From NCBI GenBank assembly GCA_022478985.1, contig JAKSZP010005601.1, positions 34,451 through 98,450 on the forward strand: a DNA stretch of 64,000 nt, in the 5' to 3' direction. Origin of the DNA: Massospora cicadina (taxonomy: Eukaryota > Entomophthoromycota > Entomophthoromycetes > Entomophthorales > Entomophthoraceae). This document shows positions 1 to 13,343 of the stretch, in pieces. Numbering within the stretch: the stretch's first letter is position 1; each line of letters opens with the position of its first letter. The notes under the pieces were generated by a model that was not told the origin of the DNA, ran no database searches, and saw only the letters and a program-made list of their open reading frames with translations. A program made the position numbers and the translations under genes.

Positions 1-16
1 TTGGATCTAGGCCCAT

Positions 17-3000
17 TTGACCAGCAGAAGCCAAGAGCCCAGTTCATCTGGGCAACAACAAAAAATGTTTGCAAATGAGATGGAGAAAGTATCTGATGAT
101 GCTCAAAACAATTTCCTGAAAAGATTGTTAAACATTAGTCCTGACAATGACTTGTCAGGGGGAGAACGGTCCCTGACTATGATCAAACAGGAAAACCGAG
201 CAAATTGTCAGGCATAATCCCTAATGAACCATTGGGTGTAATCCACAACAGATCTGAGTTGACAGCGGGGGCAGAAACAGCCCAGAATCAATTGACAAAT
301 CAGAGTGAACCATTGGGGATGATCCCCGTTGGGAACAAAGGAGTATTGGGCACCAAATTAAAGGATAAGGCACCAAAAAAGTTCATCAAAAAAGTTAAAA
401 TACTACCAGAAGGGGCCAAAATCCTGAGAGCGGTCAAATCAATGATCTGAGCCCTGGTGAAGTACACCCCATCCAGAAAAACATGTTAGCCTACTGTGGA
501 GTGTCTTCACGTGAAATCAAGCAATGGAGACCCTACAGTTCCCATCTTTAATGGCAACACAATGTATCCCTAAAACATTACACCAGCCATTGTGGCCATT
601 TGGTGTGAACACAAGTTTTCCGCTGGAGCAACCAAACAATAGCTTGATACCCAAATACACTCAAGATGGCGATGCTCATAAAGGCGTAACAGATCTGAAC
701 TGAAGATGCCATTGAATGGATGAAACTCCCCCTGGAGCATAAAGTGATCAAAGCTACAATTTTGAGAAGATTTAAAGCTGGCGGACGCAAAGGCTTGGAT
801 GGAAGCCAGTATTGGCCTCTTAACGCAATGGAATACAATAATGCTGGAATATCTGCAGGATTTAACCAAGCTGTTGGGAGCTCAGGACTCACCCCAACAG
901 AATTATCTGACTATGCAAAATGTTTCCCTACATTTTGACTTCCCTCAAATGGGCCCAACATACCATTTCAGTTTACACGGCACTGGAATGGTATAACACC
1001 ACTTTCTTCCCAGAGGAGGCATTGCCATGGATTGCAGCTAGGTTCAAGGCCACTGAGGCCATACACTGATCATACACTCAAAAACCGCTGGCCACCGCAT
1101 CTGACCTAATGAAGGTGGGCTGGATGAAGGTGAAGGCGGTGGAGTAGGGACCCTTCTGGGATTGGTCGCTGGAAGAGGCTATTAACTGGTCCGTAAACGG
1201 ATTCACCCCACTGGAAATAAAATGCTGGTTCCTCACAGGAGCCAGTATTGACCAAGTTTGGGAATGGGCGGATCTGGGAGTCATGAAACCCATCCATGAA
1301 ACCCTCCAAGGCTGACCGTTCCCCATCAATAAATGGAAACTATGGCATGACACTGCCACACTAGCTGAAGCTGCAGACTGAGATGCAGCGGGGTTCACCC
1401 CAGAGTCAGCTCAAACGTGGATGGAGCATGAGATTTCACCACAGGCAGCATCAGCGATAAAAGGGGTCACGACCCCAGACCTGGGCTAAGAATGGCTCAA
1501 AGGGTGATCTGAATTGAAACCATCTGGGATTGGAAGCAATCCTTTTGGAACTGACAGTAGCTGCCCCATATGCCGCCAAAAGTTTCGCCCCTTCCAAAGC
1601 CTTTCAATGGTGCAAGGAGAAAGTTCCAGCCGCCATGGCACGAATATTCACAGATGGCAGGTGGAACAGCATTATGGTAAGGGACTGGTGACAGTGTATT
1701 TGATTATGCTGGAGGCCCTCCAGAAATACTTGCACCCAACGTGCAGTCTGGAATCTGCCCTCAAATGGTACTGACTGGGATTTTCGCTGAAGGATGCCCT
1801 CGAGTGCAAAGCCTTGAAATTGGAGCACAATTGGCTAGGAGCATTAATTGTCATGGTAGCAGCATATGCCAGATAGAATCATTAATCAATTGGGGATTTA
1901 GACTTGATTAGTCGATAATCTGGATAAAGAAGAGGAAAACATCTGCTGAGTTACCAAAGCCTAGCACAAAATCAAAGTTGTAAAGCGCCATGGCAGCCCA
2001 TACTAACGATAACACATGGAATGGGCTGGAAGCCATATTGAATACATCTGTCAACTAATCAGTGGAGGCTTCACAGACTGCCAAGCGTCTAATCATATCT
2101 AAAGGATGCAATCTAAATCCACCTGCAGTTGGTGGATAAGGAGTGGTTCAACCTGATAATGGCGATTTATTGAGAGCTTGACGAGGTGCTAGCAGGAGGG
2201 GACTTTGATCACCACTGGGTGCAAATGGGGCTATATAGATATCATTATCCTAGGAGAATTGGACCAAAAAACTCCTTGAGATTAGATTAAATACACGGGA
2301 ATCTATCTGCGAACAGATCTGACTAGATACACTTACCAAACTGCACGGTGGGTAAAATTCAAAACCTCCTAATTGATCAGGAGAGGAAATGGGTGCACAA
2401 AGCAATCTGGGCCAGACTATCATACTATGGGGAAGTATGAGAATTTTGGCAGGCTAGCGGTGATTACATTACTAAGTGACTTTGCCCCCAAACAGTCAAA
2501 GCGCTATATGAACCAGACCCAAGGATGAAGCTGAATAAAATTACCCTACCTTGATTCATCTGCCTGCATGGCCTAAGCATAGTTGTGTACGTAGAGCAGG
2601 AAGATGCAAAAGAATGCTGGTTCTGTTACCAGAACAGCCATACAATGGCCAATGCCACCATTGCAAAGGAAAGACCCCTTGAGAGTACAAATATGACCCC
2701 GTCAGAGGGATCATAAAGGTCAGGGCTAAAACATCCCTTTGACCAAAAGCCAAAGAATGGATCCTGTGGAACCTAACGGAGGTCATGGACATGAAGCGCC
2801 AACAGCAGGAGCTGGACCTTGCCCATAGGGAAGCATGGGAGTGAGAAGCAGCCAAGTGACCTGAAGCAAATGAAAAGCCCTTCATCAACCCAAACCCTGA
2901 ATCATACAGAATGGACAAAGGAATGAGCCCTAAACTGAAGGCGCCACACCCATCCCAAGTGGGATGGACAACCCACGAGGAAGATGGTGAAGGCAAACCA

Positions 3001-3500
3001 GAGAAAATCCCTCAAGAATGGATGGGCAGCATAAGACGCCATTAAATCGAAACCTAAGCCTGATAAGTTGAAAGCAAATTTGAAGTCAAGTCAGAAATTG
3101 TCAGCAATCAAACCTGAGGAGACCCGCAACTAAACAACTAAATTGACATGATTGGCAGAATTGGCCAATCGGGCTCTGACCAAAAAGACCAGATCTGCCA
3201 AAAAATCAAATGAAGGTGTGGGAAACTGATTAATGGATGAGGGGGAATCCGCCTCTCCGCCAGTAGGGACCATGGAGCACCTGGAGCTGGTAATCTAACC
3301 ATCCCTGTTGTCAATCAATAGGAAGATGGGGGTGGCAACTGAATTCCAGGTGCACAGAATGCCCAGTAATACAATCCCAGTTCCATCAAACTGACCCTGA
3401 AGGTTGACCAATACCCCCTGCCCACCCTCACTGACACCAACCACCAACAAGAAAACCTCCACCCACGACTCAATTTACAACCCCAAAAATATTAATATTC
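17..3500 (+). pseudogene. LINE copy A ORF1 relic (W..AGF repeat protein with zinc knuckle)
   Basis: This is the first open reading frame of LINE copy A, read across several frames. From about 480 to 1900 the translation holds a series of roughly 20-residue units of the form A..W..AGF.P..A, most clearly around 1150-1830. A region resembling the conserved gag-like part of LINE ORF1 proteins follows at about 2100-2600. A zinc knuckle begins at 2615 (CWFC, then H), but its last Cys is lost by a one-base shift that copy B does not have. A charged Lys/Glu-rich tail follows to about 3300. In LINEs such proteins bind the element RNA. Many stops and at least three frameshifts make it nonfunctional. 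The repeat domain is not one I can name. Confidence 0.75.
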
Positions 3501-3517
3501 ATAACTGTGGGTCAGGC

Positions 3518-6500
3518 AGCTGGAAATGCGGATTGTGACCACAAATGCTCAGGGGATGGCAAGCATATATATGAGAAGGCAAAAGTTACACCATTTTTAT
3601 AAACAAACAATAATATAGACATAATTTTAATATCAGAAATGCAAGCAGGTTGCCAAAAGGAAATGTGCCAAGATCAATCCGTAATGTGAAGAATCACCTG
3701 TGGTCCTGCCTAATAAGCTATCAGGCGATATGGACAGATCATGAGATGATAGTTACACTGAACAAGAGCATAGACCTGGAATTCGGGGAGTAAACTCACA
3801 CCAGAAGGATCCTGATAGCAACTGCTACATATAGGGGAAACTGACAAGAGCCTTTGAATGGTGGCAGTCTATGCCTTCTGAAGCTCTGCAAAAACTAAAT
3901 ATTTTAAGAATTTTTTATCAGAAGTACCAGCCAACGGGATGATAGGTATGTCAGGAGACCTAAAATGTTGGATAAATGCGAGTTGGGATATTCTCCAACA
4001 AGCGGAAGTCCCAACTGGAAGGCTGATGAGATGCTAGAATACCTAGTTAAATTGGGGATGTGCCTCATGATCAACGAGGAGGAGGATGACCTGGACAACC
4101 TAACGCAATGGACATATGACTCCGCTGGTAACCCACAGGCTGGTTTGTGCCTGGATTATATACTGGTGTCATCCGACCTCAGGCTACTGACATCCAACAG
4201 TGAAGTCAATATAAATGCCAAAAGTGATTACATGTTCATCTGCATGGATATCGATCTGGAAGAACCCCCAAGGCTTCAGGAATGGCAACTGGCACTTGAC
4301 ACGTTGGGAGATGGGGAATAGCATCAAGCAATTGAAGCCAGACTGGACTGACTGGTTGCATATCTGGATTGTCACCTGGAGATAGACCCACTGAAATGAT
4401 GGCTCTGAATCAAAGAGAAGATGAAGCATGATAGCATGAAGTTTGAAAAAATGACAAACTACAAGCAAACGGCCGCCGTGAAACAGCTGAAAACTGCACT
4501 GGAGAGGTTGAAGAGCAATAGGCAGGACAGCGAAGGATTGTGGAGTGAGTACTGAACAACGCACAAAAGGTATCAGGCCTTAATGACAAAACAGGATTTG
4601 GAGATATGGGCCAACGCTACTTAAAAATCCAGAGCTTAGTGGGGACAATGACCAAAGAGGGCCTGGCACACCTCAAGAAAATACAAACCAAGGATAGGAT
4701 ACAGGAAGTAGAGACAGTGGAAGAGGAAGTATCAACAGATCAAGAAATGATCAAGCGTGAGATTTAACGCTTTTACAGCGAGCTATTCTGATAATGAGTA
4801 ACAAGTGAGTTGGCGACGGATGCCCTAATTGACCTGGCCAAGCCAGCTCTCAGGGGCTGTATGCCAGAAGTTGTCACAAACCTATATGCTAAAATTTCAA
4901 TTGATTAATTTTAGCAAGCACTAAAAGAGTTGACAAGAATGAAGGCACTGAGACCTGAAAACATGTGTGCAGAGGTGTACATAGCATTCTGTGACCGCAT
5001 CATACTGGAACTAAAAACCCTATTTGTTCACTGTTTGTGAAATGGACAAAAATCCTGGGAGGTATAGAGACCTGAATTGTACTCTTGTACAAAAAGAGAC
5101 TCCAATGCCAACTATGAAACTGGCACCTGATCGCAATATCCAATGCCAATTATAAGCTGCTGATGCGCAATTATTAAATCAGATGATGGCAACAGTACCA
5201 CACACGCTCCATAAGGCCCAAAACGGGTTCATCAAGGGCCAGAGTATTTGGGAAAGCCTTGGTGCGCTCCAAAATCTACTCCAAGATGCGTGAGAAACTG
5301 AGCAGAGATATATCATGTTCCTCAACATGGAAAAGGCCTATGATCAGGTAGCATGGTCATTCCTACATGAGGCGTTAAAAAAGCAGTTGGCATCCCCAAA
5401 ACCTTTAGGTCATGGATAACAACATTTTACTTGGGCCTGGTAACCAAGGTGATCTTTGCAAATGGCGTAACTAATGACATATCAGTCACGCAGGGTCTCT
5501 GATCTACCGATCTTATGTCACCAATTTTGTCTAATTTTGCAGCTAACATCTTATTTGCAGCGGCAGATTAAGACTCTGGGGCCTAGCCCACCCCAACCAA
5601 ATGCCGCTAAAAATGTTGGCCTTCTCCAAAAATACGGTGGTAGGTATTAGCTCACCAACTGATCTACAGGGCGCAGAGGATCTACTGGACCTATACAGTT
5701 AGCGTCAAACACAAAGATAAACTTTACAAAAACCTCTGTAATGAGGATTGGCGTCCCAAACTTCAGCCAATTGACCAACACTACACCAATCATGAACTCC
5801 TAGATGATCCAATACCTTGATATACTCTTTAACAATAAGGGGCCAGCGGTACTGGAAATGGAGCAAGAGGATTATCGAATCTATTGGTCTGAATGGCATG
5901 CTGGAAAGGTGCCAGATTATGCCAAAATGAAAAAGTGCTGGCAAACAACGTATTAATCTTCTTGAAATTGTGGTATATCACCCATGTGCTGCCAATGAGC
6001 CAAACATAGAAAAAAAATCAGGACAATGCTCCATACCTTCCTATGGTTCAAGGCAAAAGCATCACTGATAGCACTAGAAACCCTGTACAAACTGAAGTCT
6101 GAAGAAGGCATGGGCCTTCTGGATTTCAAATCGCTTGCTCAGCAGATATGGGCAAAGTCATTCCTTAGACTGATACAAATGCACATGCGCTGCCCGACCC
6201 TAGCTTGGAGCATGAACTGGTATAGAGCTCAGGGCCTTCAGGAGTTGGTCTCACCCAGCTCACTATGTGATTGGATGGCAAGCCACCCACAAATATCCTT
6301 TCAAAAAGACACCTCACGTTATTAGTGACTGAGCAATTGGGAAGTGCGCCTAGGTGGCTGGTCATTTGAACTAACAGATTGGGATGCCAAATAAATCCAC
6401 ATGGATGTTGAGGCCCTTAATTCCACAATGATTTCTGCGATGAATTGGGAAAAAGATTGAATTGTCCACAAATATGCCACCAAGTCAATCAATATCAGAT

Positions 6501-7235
6501 ACAAAATGACCCAGATTGAATATGGGGATCCGCTACCAAAATTTGGGCACAACCCACCTGCTCAACCATTAATCTTGAATGACTGGGCAACTGAAGGCCA
6601 CAATACCAATTACCAAATGAAGGAGTTGATATTGGGCCTGAACTCCTGACTTATAAAAAGCCAAGAAACAGTCTGTAGCCTGGAAAATCCTCTACTGCAC
6701 GTTTAAATCTGGTAAACACAGTAGACTGGATTACCTGAACAAGGAGTGCCCTGTATGCGCCAAACCGGAAGCAGATATTGCTCACTGATATTATGAATGC
6801 GCCATGTTCAAAAAATATTGGTCTACAATGCACTACATCCTGTCAGGCAAACTTTCTCTAATAGAAATGCATCTGTCATGGGACCTTTTTTTGTGAAACC
6901 ATGCAATCATCCCCAATTTTATTTTTTCCTTCATCTACCAATATTTTGTATGGATGATACACTCAGCTCTCGTTGCCAAGAGTTTGGCCAATGAGCGCCC
7001 CCATCACAAAAGTTTGGTGTTGAAGACCATTCAGATTATCTCCAATCATCTCTGACAGACCACAACATTCTTGCGCTTAATCCATGGGTGCAACAAAGCT
7101 GCACTTTTAGCTTTTTCTGCCAGATTGCTCATTGTATGTAATGAAGCAATGAAACGATTAAAGATTAAATGGCCTGTAAGCCTGCCAATGCTAGAACCAT
7201 GGCTAGCAATGGCAACCACCAATCAACAATGGTGG
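3518..7235 (+). pseudogene. LINE copy A ORF2 relic (endonuclease, reverse transcriptase, zinc finger)
   Basis: The frame opens with an AP-endonuclease signature (LEMRIVTTNAQGMASI, from 3520). The endonuclease continues to about 4321 with DYILVSSD and SDYM, where copy B has SDHM, so the catalytic His is changed to Tyr here. The reverse transcriptase runs from about 4600 to 5720. NMEKAYDQ (near 5325) is motif A with Asn where Asp is expected, and the FADD-type box is destroyed (FSKN near 5625). A terminal zinc finger (CPVC..H....C) lies near 6745-6815. In LINEs this protein nicks the target and copies the RNA there. Several stops and frameshifts interrupt it, so no activity is expected. Confidence 0.85.
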
Positions 7236-7357
7236 GGGTGCTAGGTCCCTAGCGGCCCAGATTCCCAGTCCTTTATCTTCAGCCAAATCACCTGTGTTCC
7301 ACCCTCCCTTCTTACTTTCCTTTTAATTTTGAAATAAAGTATGGAGTTTTTAAAAAA

Positions 7358-7488
7358 GTTAGACTTGCAGGGTAATTCCTCTTCCACTACAGTGCAGATT
7401 TTGTTCAACACATGTTTAAAACCTGTAATGGCTATAGAAAACTCTCGGTGTGGTATATTTGTCCCAAGGTCAACCCACCTCAATTACT
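7358..7488 (+). mobile_element. SINE-like element, copy 1
   Basis: This is one of four related copies of about 130 bp (others at 8712, 25614 and 60815). All share a head like GGTTAGCCTGGCAGGG, a middle with a pol III B-box-like stretch (consensus around GAGTTCAAACCCTG) and a tail like CAGTGTGGTATATTTGTCCC followed by CCACCTCAATTA. This copy abuts the A-run of LINE copy A, as copy 3 abuts LINE copy B. It is probably tRNA-derived, judged only from box-like motifs. It has no coding capacity. Confidence 0.75.
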
Positions 7489-8711
7489 TTTTCAGGTTGT
7501 ATAATAGCTTATAAAATTTCTTAATAGGTATTTTAGATTTCTATACTTAACTTTTTTTATAATTATAACTTAATCACCTTTGATTAAATTCTAAATATAC
7601 AAAATTTATAATCATCTTACTAGAATAACAATATGGATTATAGATCTGCACTATAATTCTGGTCTGTTTAGTTATAAATTCTCTTTTAGAAACTTTTTAA
7701 TATATATAGTTTCTGTTTATTTTTTTTCAAAATAGCGTTTTTTTTTCAGATAAATATGCATAAAGGTACTAGCAGTATACTTTAATTTATTTGATGGAAC
7801 AAAAGTATTTACCAGACCACTTTCTAAGTAAACACTCAAGATAGACTTATATAATATGTGTTGAAACAAAATCTTCTATGAGTTTTAGAGAGGTTTGTCC
7901 TTCAATATAGCTCAACAATACTCTCCTCTTATTTCAACAGCATTTTCACTTTCCCACTGATGAGGTTCAGTACTGGAACTTCCTTTAGGCAATAACTTAT
8001 GCTCTTTTACCCTAAGAATTATACTATATCCTAAATATAGGTAAGGAGATAAAAAGTGCCTATCAAGTGAAAGGTTGTTACTATTTAAGTACCAGGAATA
8101 ATCAAGATTATGATGAAGTATAAGAGCACTTCATGTATGAGGCTAGAAATAAATTATAGAATGTATGAAAGATGGTACAGTTCCAGTTTGAGTTGGAATA
8201 TAATATTATTCATTATACCAAGCTGGATTAGGTTCCTTATTGATAATTCTTGCATTATCCAAAAATTGCGTTTGCTCACATACCAGTCAAGAAGTTTTCA
8301 ATTTTTGTTTCAGAAAACTAAAAATTTAATATATATATATAAATGATGTAGGGTTAACAACAGGGTGAGTTAGATTTGCAATAAGGCCTCATCATATATT
8401 ATATGTTGATACTCTAGATGGCGCATACCATTTCTTATCCTTTTGTAAAGCATTATAGAGGCTTTCTATTCCAAAAGTTTTTTTTTTAAAATTGGCATTA
8501 TTATTGAGAAATGCTTGGTGCTTAGCAACTTAAGACTAATGATGATGTTGGACCTTAAGCCTGATAATACACTAATTAATTACTTTATGATATATTAAAT
8601 TAGGATCAATTCAAATAATAGTAAAGTTAAAAACCACAGGTTGGGGCTTTAATTCCAATAAGACAAAGACCAACAATGTCCAAAAGCTTCTTACTTATAT
8701 TTAAAACCTTA
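7489..8711. other. AT-rich spacer without recognised features
   Basis: Long A and T runs and short chance frames only. I see no conserved protein motif, tRNA or repeat copy here. Confidence 0.6.
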
Positions 8712-8854
8712 GAGTGGTTAGCCTGGCAGGGTAATTTCTGCTTCCATTTTTAGTGCAGGTTTTGTTCAACACATGTTTAAAACCTGTATTAGAAAAGAAA
8801 TCTCAGTGTGGTATATTTATCCTAAGGTCAACCCCCTCAATTAATTTTATAGTG
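8712..8854 (+). mobile_element. SINE-like element, copy 2, with 9-bp target duplication
   Basis: The head GGTTAGCCTGGCAGGG, a diverged B-box region and the tail CAGTGTGGTATATTTATCC match the family. The 9-mer AAAACCTTA occurs just before it (8703-8711) and just after it (8855-8863), consistent with a short target-site duplication. No LINE is attached here, so the family also moves without the LINE. Confidence 0.75.
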
Positions 8855-8943
8855 AAAACCTTATTACATATAAATATATAGTTATGTCTATTATATAATA
8901 CCATATCTATTATATGAATGTATTATATATGCAGATAATATGG

Positions 8944-10219
8944 TGTTGGGATTTTTGCCCATATTCTCAGCTAACTATATTAATAGGGATCACTAGGGGA
9001 TAATTCCCCAATGCGAGGTGAATTGGATATTGGTTGAACCTGATTTCATGATAACTATGTTTGGGGGATTTTAGGGTATTCACCTGGTTGGATCCATTAG
9101 GGATCAATCTGGATGAATGCTTAAGATCTCATCGAGCATAGTTGCCAACAAAATAAGGAACATCTGAAAGTTGATTTACTATCAGGTGTACTGATTGGGA
9201 TCAGTTGGGTTTCATCACCAACCAATTGGAAATTTAAGGAGTAAGTTGCAAGGCAATTGATGCTGCCTGCAACTTGTGAATCGATTAGTTGATTCATGAC
9301 CTGACTTAATGGGTAGCAAATCCCATTATCTAAGCAGGTCGCTTGTCAAATATGGTTGGTTTTTTTGGATTGGGAGGAAAACGTTAAAGACACGTTTCTG
9401 ACTCTTTCCATTTTAGGTCTTGGGGATGTCCAATGACAGAATCCTAGCCAGGATGGGGAATACCACTGCTGCTTAGATAAGGATGGGTGTTTTAATGAAA
9501 ATGGCTGCCATTTTTTCGATGAGGCTCCAAATGAGGGTTTGGATGCTAAATTCCTCAGTACAAATTCCCTAAAGAATTTACTAATAAAAACACACTATAC
9601 ACACACTACTACCCAAAGTTAGGAAGAGATACATATTGGCTTGACTATCTATTTAGGTGTCACTCATCATGGGGTTGATACAGGTGATAAGAAATTAATT
9701 GGCCAGGTGGACCAGGATCCTTGTATGGCAGGAAGCCAAAACACTACTGTACACTACTTTACAGTATACTTTTAATAAGAATTTATTTCAAGTTCTATTC
9801 TTTTTAAAGGATATTATTGTTGTGTTCAATAGTTGATAGACTCTTTAAGATAAAGAGTAAGGATCTGAGAGGTGATCCAGGGAAGAAGCTAAAATTGAAT
9901 TGGGGATTGCTGCTGACAGTGTGTCAAATAAGAGAAACTGTAATCAGGGGTCCAAGCATAGATTGAGTTAGGTGGTATGAGGGAACAAATCCCTATTCAT
10001 GACATCATAAGTATTTTGAGAGGAAATACTGGCTGAGCATTAAATCAAAATTCTAATACTTCCATTCAACTATGGATAATAGTCACCATACTAGTATCAA
10101 CAATTATATCAACTACTATTTTAAAATGTGGAGAATTGCGCAAAACACAAATCTGTGCAATTAATATGTTTATAGGGGTTAATAACCAAAAATAATCAGA
10201 AAACCAATAAATTTTTACA
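8944..10219 (+). repeat. G1 5' LTR
   Basis: 1276 bp, TG...CA boundaries. It aligns along its length with 15380-16642 and, more distantly, with the reverse complement of the G2 LTRs. It should have held the element's promoter; I do not call a specific TATA box. Confidence 0.9.
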
Positions 10220-10222
10220 AAG

Positions 10223-10240
10223 TGGTGCTCACTACAGGGG
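10223..10240 (+). promoter_or_regulatory. G1 primer-binding site
   Basis: TGGTGCTCACTACAGGGG lies 3 bp after the LTR and begins with TGG, the complement of a tRNA CCA end. G2 has the identical 18-mer in the same place on the other strand (39284-39301). The priming tRNA is not identified. Confidence 0.75.
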
Positions 10241-11450
10241 CGTAGTTGAGTAGAAGAGATTATAACGTGATATCTTTTGAAGATGTTTCTAATTTCAGCA
10301 ATAAGTTACTAAGGAAGGTAACATTAATGAAGTCAGAACGTGAAGTGGATAACGTTCATTTGAGTTCACCCAGATCAGAAGTGGAGCTCCTAGTGAAGTG
10401 AATTGAGGATACTCAAGAGATCAGAAAAGGACTTGCAGCCTAGATATGGAACTGTCTAGTGATGCAAGAAAACCTGTTCCACCAAACATCTACCTGAAAT
10501 GAAGAGGACAGCAGGGCCAACTAAGGTTGAAATTGGGTCCTCTTGAAATAGTCCTGAGGAGTGAGGGGTTAGATGAGACATTGGTTGATATTGAAACGAG
10601 AAGTAATTAGTTAGGAGTATTGGATTGCCATACCAATGAAGATTATGAGGTCAAAACAGGAATTGATTGATTCAAGATAGTGGAGAAAATCGTTTGACTC
10701 TATAACATATAATCATTGATCAGAAATTGCTGGAGACGAGTTCATCAATTCAAGATAAAATTGGATGAAGCTAACGAGGTTAGATCAATCTGTGTTATTA
10801 AGAATCATTTCCAGATCCATAAGTGAAATTACTTCCAACGTTTTGGATGGCAACGAATGCCAAAAATCATTTTTAGGAGAAAAAATGATTTGAGCAGTCA
10901 AACGGAACTGCTGACTAATGAGATACGAAGATTCAAGCATCAGTTGCCAAAATATGGGATGCAATTAGGACCTGTTGGACGAATTAACAGTCGATATTGA
11001 AGGACTGTTGAATGAAAACATTTACAAGTATTGCCAAAGTTGTCAAGTGTTGTCTATACATGAAGAAACAGCGCAGCTGGTCATATAGTGAAGAAGGTCA
11101 ATACTGGGAGGTAGGAAATGTTAGGCCTAAGAGAAAATAGTTGAAATCTTCCTGAGAGGACCTCTGAACCATTAAATGGTTATGTCATAGATTTTGGGCA
11201 AGTCCTAAAAAGGACAATTGAACCAAATAGATGGTTAAAACTTAAAAAGGATACTATTTTGAACCATGATAACTGGTAGGTCAGAGTTACATAGGAGCCA
11301 GTTTGGATGAAGGGGAAAAGAAGGACCTCTGAACCTTTTTGTAGGTTAGAAGTCCCATTGCAAAAGAATAATACAAAAAATATATAGAAGATATATAATA
11401 AAATATTAATTTTTATGGTCCATGATTTTCAGACCTATGATGAGATGTGA
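10241..11450 (+). other. G1 leader region, rearranged, no recognisable gag
   Basis: This stretch does not match the gag-protease region of G2. It has short peptide-like pieces but no frame I can assign. It contains a second copy of the hairpin array (11158-11354) that normally sits downstream of integrase. At about 11450 it joins directly to the RT thumb. I read it as the product of deletion plus recombination with the 3' part of a related element. Confidence 0.5.
11158..11354 (+). repeat. Hairpin array, displaced copy in G1 leader
   Basis: Four units begin at 11158, 11212, 11249 and 11323. Each starts GGA and contains TGAACC. The first three then have TGGT and the fourth AGGTT; a GTC-like end is clear in units 1, 3 and 4. 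They match the arrays at 13344-13544 and, inverted, 33931-34094. Confidence 0.65.
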
Positions 11451-11454
11451 TTGC

Positions 11455-13330
11455 CAGCATGGGTTGCTGAGGGTATCAATCTACCAGAAATCAAAGTCAT
11501 AGAACAAATGGCTGGGCAAAAAGCGTCCAAGATATCCAAGTGTTCCTTGGAATGGTCAGATATTATAGAAGCTTTATTCAGGATTTAGCCAGAATTGCCA
11601 GGCCCTTATTCCATCTGTTGAAGGATCCAAAGAAAGGATTTGTATGGAATGAAGAAGCACAGAAATCCTTTAATCAGTTATGCCAGTACTTGATAGATTA
11701 CCCAATTTTGAAACATCTGAATTTCAATTGAGAATTTATTATACAAACTGATGCTTCATTAACAGCGATCAGCGCCACATTGGGCCAAGTAGATGAGCTT
11801 GGGGATGAACATCTGGTGGTGTATGTGAGCCAGACAATCCCAGCCGCTGAGAGAAACTACACTGTAACTTAGCGTGAATGGCTTGCAGTCATTTAATTCT
11901 GTAAACAGTTTTGGGTGTACATCCATAGAACGCACTTTAAAGTGGTGATGGTCCACTCCTCATTGCATTGGCTTCACAATTTATGAGAACCAGAAGGATG
12001 ACTGGCTTGATGGGCATTGAAGTTACAGGCTAACAATTATGAGATTGTCCACTGAGTGGGGCTTCTCATCAGAATGCAGATGGCTTATCGTAGTTACTAA
12101 TGGTCCAGATGGTATACCCTCAGGTGGATGAGTTATTCCAGAGAATGGTCAACGGAGAAATTGGAAATGAGCCCCAAGAAATACAAGGTGAACTTTAGAA
12201 AATGGAAAACACCAAGACCATGGATGGACAAGTTTTTAAGATGAAAAATGGTAAGCAGTTACTATTCCCAAAGCCATTGGAAAGAGCAGCTATCATTCAA
12301 GCTGCTCATAAGGTTGTCAGGCATGGAATCCTGAGAAAAACAACTGACCATATTTGCCAGTACTACTGGGGGTCAATCAACTATGATGTCACAGAAAATC
12401 TGGCTTGCTATGTGGAGTGACAGTTGCACAGGCCACATAAGAATAAAACTGGATACCAACTGGTCCTCCCTGGATTTGCTTGGCATACAGTGTCCATTGA
12501 TGTGATGGGATCGCTGATGATGAGCACAGGGGGAGTCAAGTACATAATAGTTGCTATTTATCATCTGACAAGATGGGTTGAGACAAAGGCCCTGGCAAGA
12601 GAAGACGTTATTGGCACCTCAAAGTTCATACTGGATCAAGTAGTATATTGACATAGATGCCCGCAGGTCCTGCTTAGCAATAATGGGACAAACTTCACAT
12701 CTCATGTGATCCTGCGACTGAATGAGGTAATGGGAATCAGAGGAGTAATGTCTGTACCCTACCAGCTGGAGATGAACAGACTGGTAGAACGAGTGAAGGA
12801 ACCCTGGCCACAATTCTGAGGAAGCTGGTCTCAGGAATAACTCTACATGGGAAATGAACCTGAGTTTGGTGATGTTCTCCTACAATATCAGCTATCATAT
12901 AGTGATGGGAAAATGCCGTTTGAATTTCTATATGGGAGGAAGGCCGCGTTGCCACCGATTTAATGTTTGGTGAGGGAACTAACATCAGGGGATGAGTGCT
13001 GAGCAGTACCTGAACCGATTGATAAAATTCCTGATTGAAATGCAATCACAAGAATTTGATACTACTTTGAAGAAAAGGATATAAGCAAAAACAATGGATG
13101 ATTAGAACCAACTGGCCTTATCAGAATACTGAATAGGTGAAAGAGTTGCCTATTGCGATATGCATGGTTTTGGGAGAAGAAACAAGTTGGATTCATTTTG
13201 GTCAGGTCTGTTCAAGATAATCGCCAAGATGGCGACAGACACCTACTCTATCAGGAACCTCTTAGATGGAAGGATAGTAAATTGAGTCCATGCTAAGTAT
13301 TTGAAGTGATGGATCAATGAAAAAAAACAA
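11455..13330 (+). pseudogene. G1 pol relic (RT thumb, RNase H, integrase)
   Basis: The relic starts at the RT thumb, FLGMVRYYRSFI, followed by ARPLFHLLKDPKKGFVW, a classic gypsy signature at 11540-11640. RNase H follows: QTDASL near 11747, ERNYTVT, and IHRTHFKVVMVHSSLHW near 11925. Integrase has a zinc-binding HKVVRHG near 12310, then the core with SIDVMGSLMMSTGGVKYI and HLTRWVETKAL (12490-12590). LLSNNGTNFTSH (12672-12705) marks the second catalytic Asp position, now Asn, and YQLSYSDGKMPFEFLYGRKA the core end. Stops and frameshifts occur throughout. The catalytic YxDD of RT is absent because that part is deleted. Confidence 0.88.
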
Positions 13331-13343
13331 AAGAGTTCCCAAA

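Larger units (their letters stand above)
1..7357 (+). mobile_element. LINE copy A, 5' end outside the window
   Basis: This is a non-LTR retrotransposon colinear with copy B at 17673-25613. The first base corresponds to about 18218 in copy B, so roughly 0.55 kb of its 5' end lies outside the window. It carries an ORF1 relic with a CCHC zinc knuckle, then an ORF2 relic with an AP-type endonuclease, reverse transcriptase and a C-terminal zinc finger. It ends in an AATAAA signal (7333-7338) and a short A-run. Outside one 277-bp block the two copies differ by roughly 10-15% by eye, mostly transitions. Stops and frameshifts are scattered throughout, so the copy is dead. The clade is uncertain: the layout suits LINEs with an AP endonuclease and terminal CCHC motif. 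Confidence 0.9.

Noticed and set aside
2556..2996. 146-codon open frame on the minus strand of LINE copy A
   Set aside because: Shadow of the zinc-knuckle region of ORF1, which is supported by its match to copy B and by the CCHC motif.
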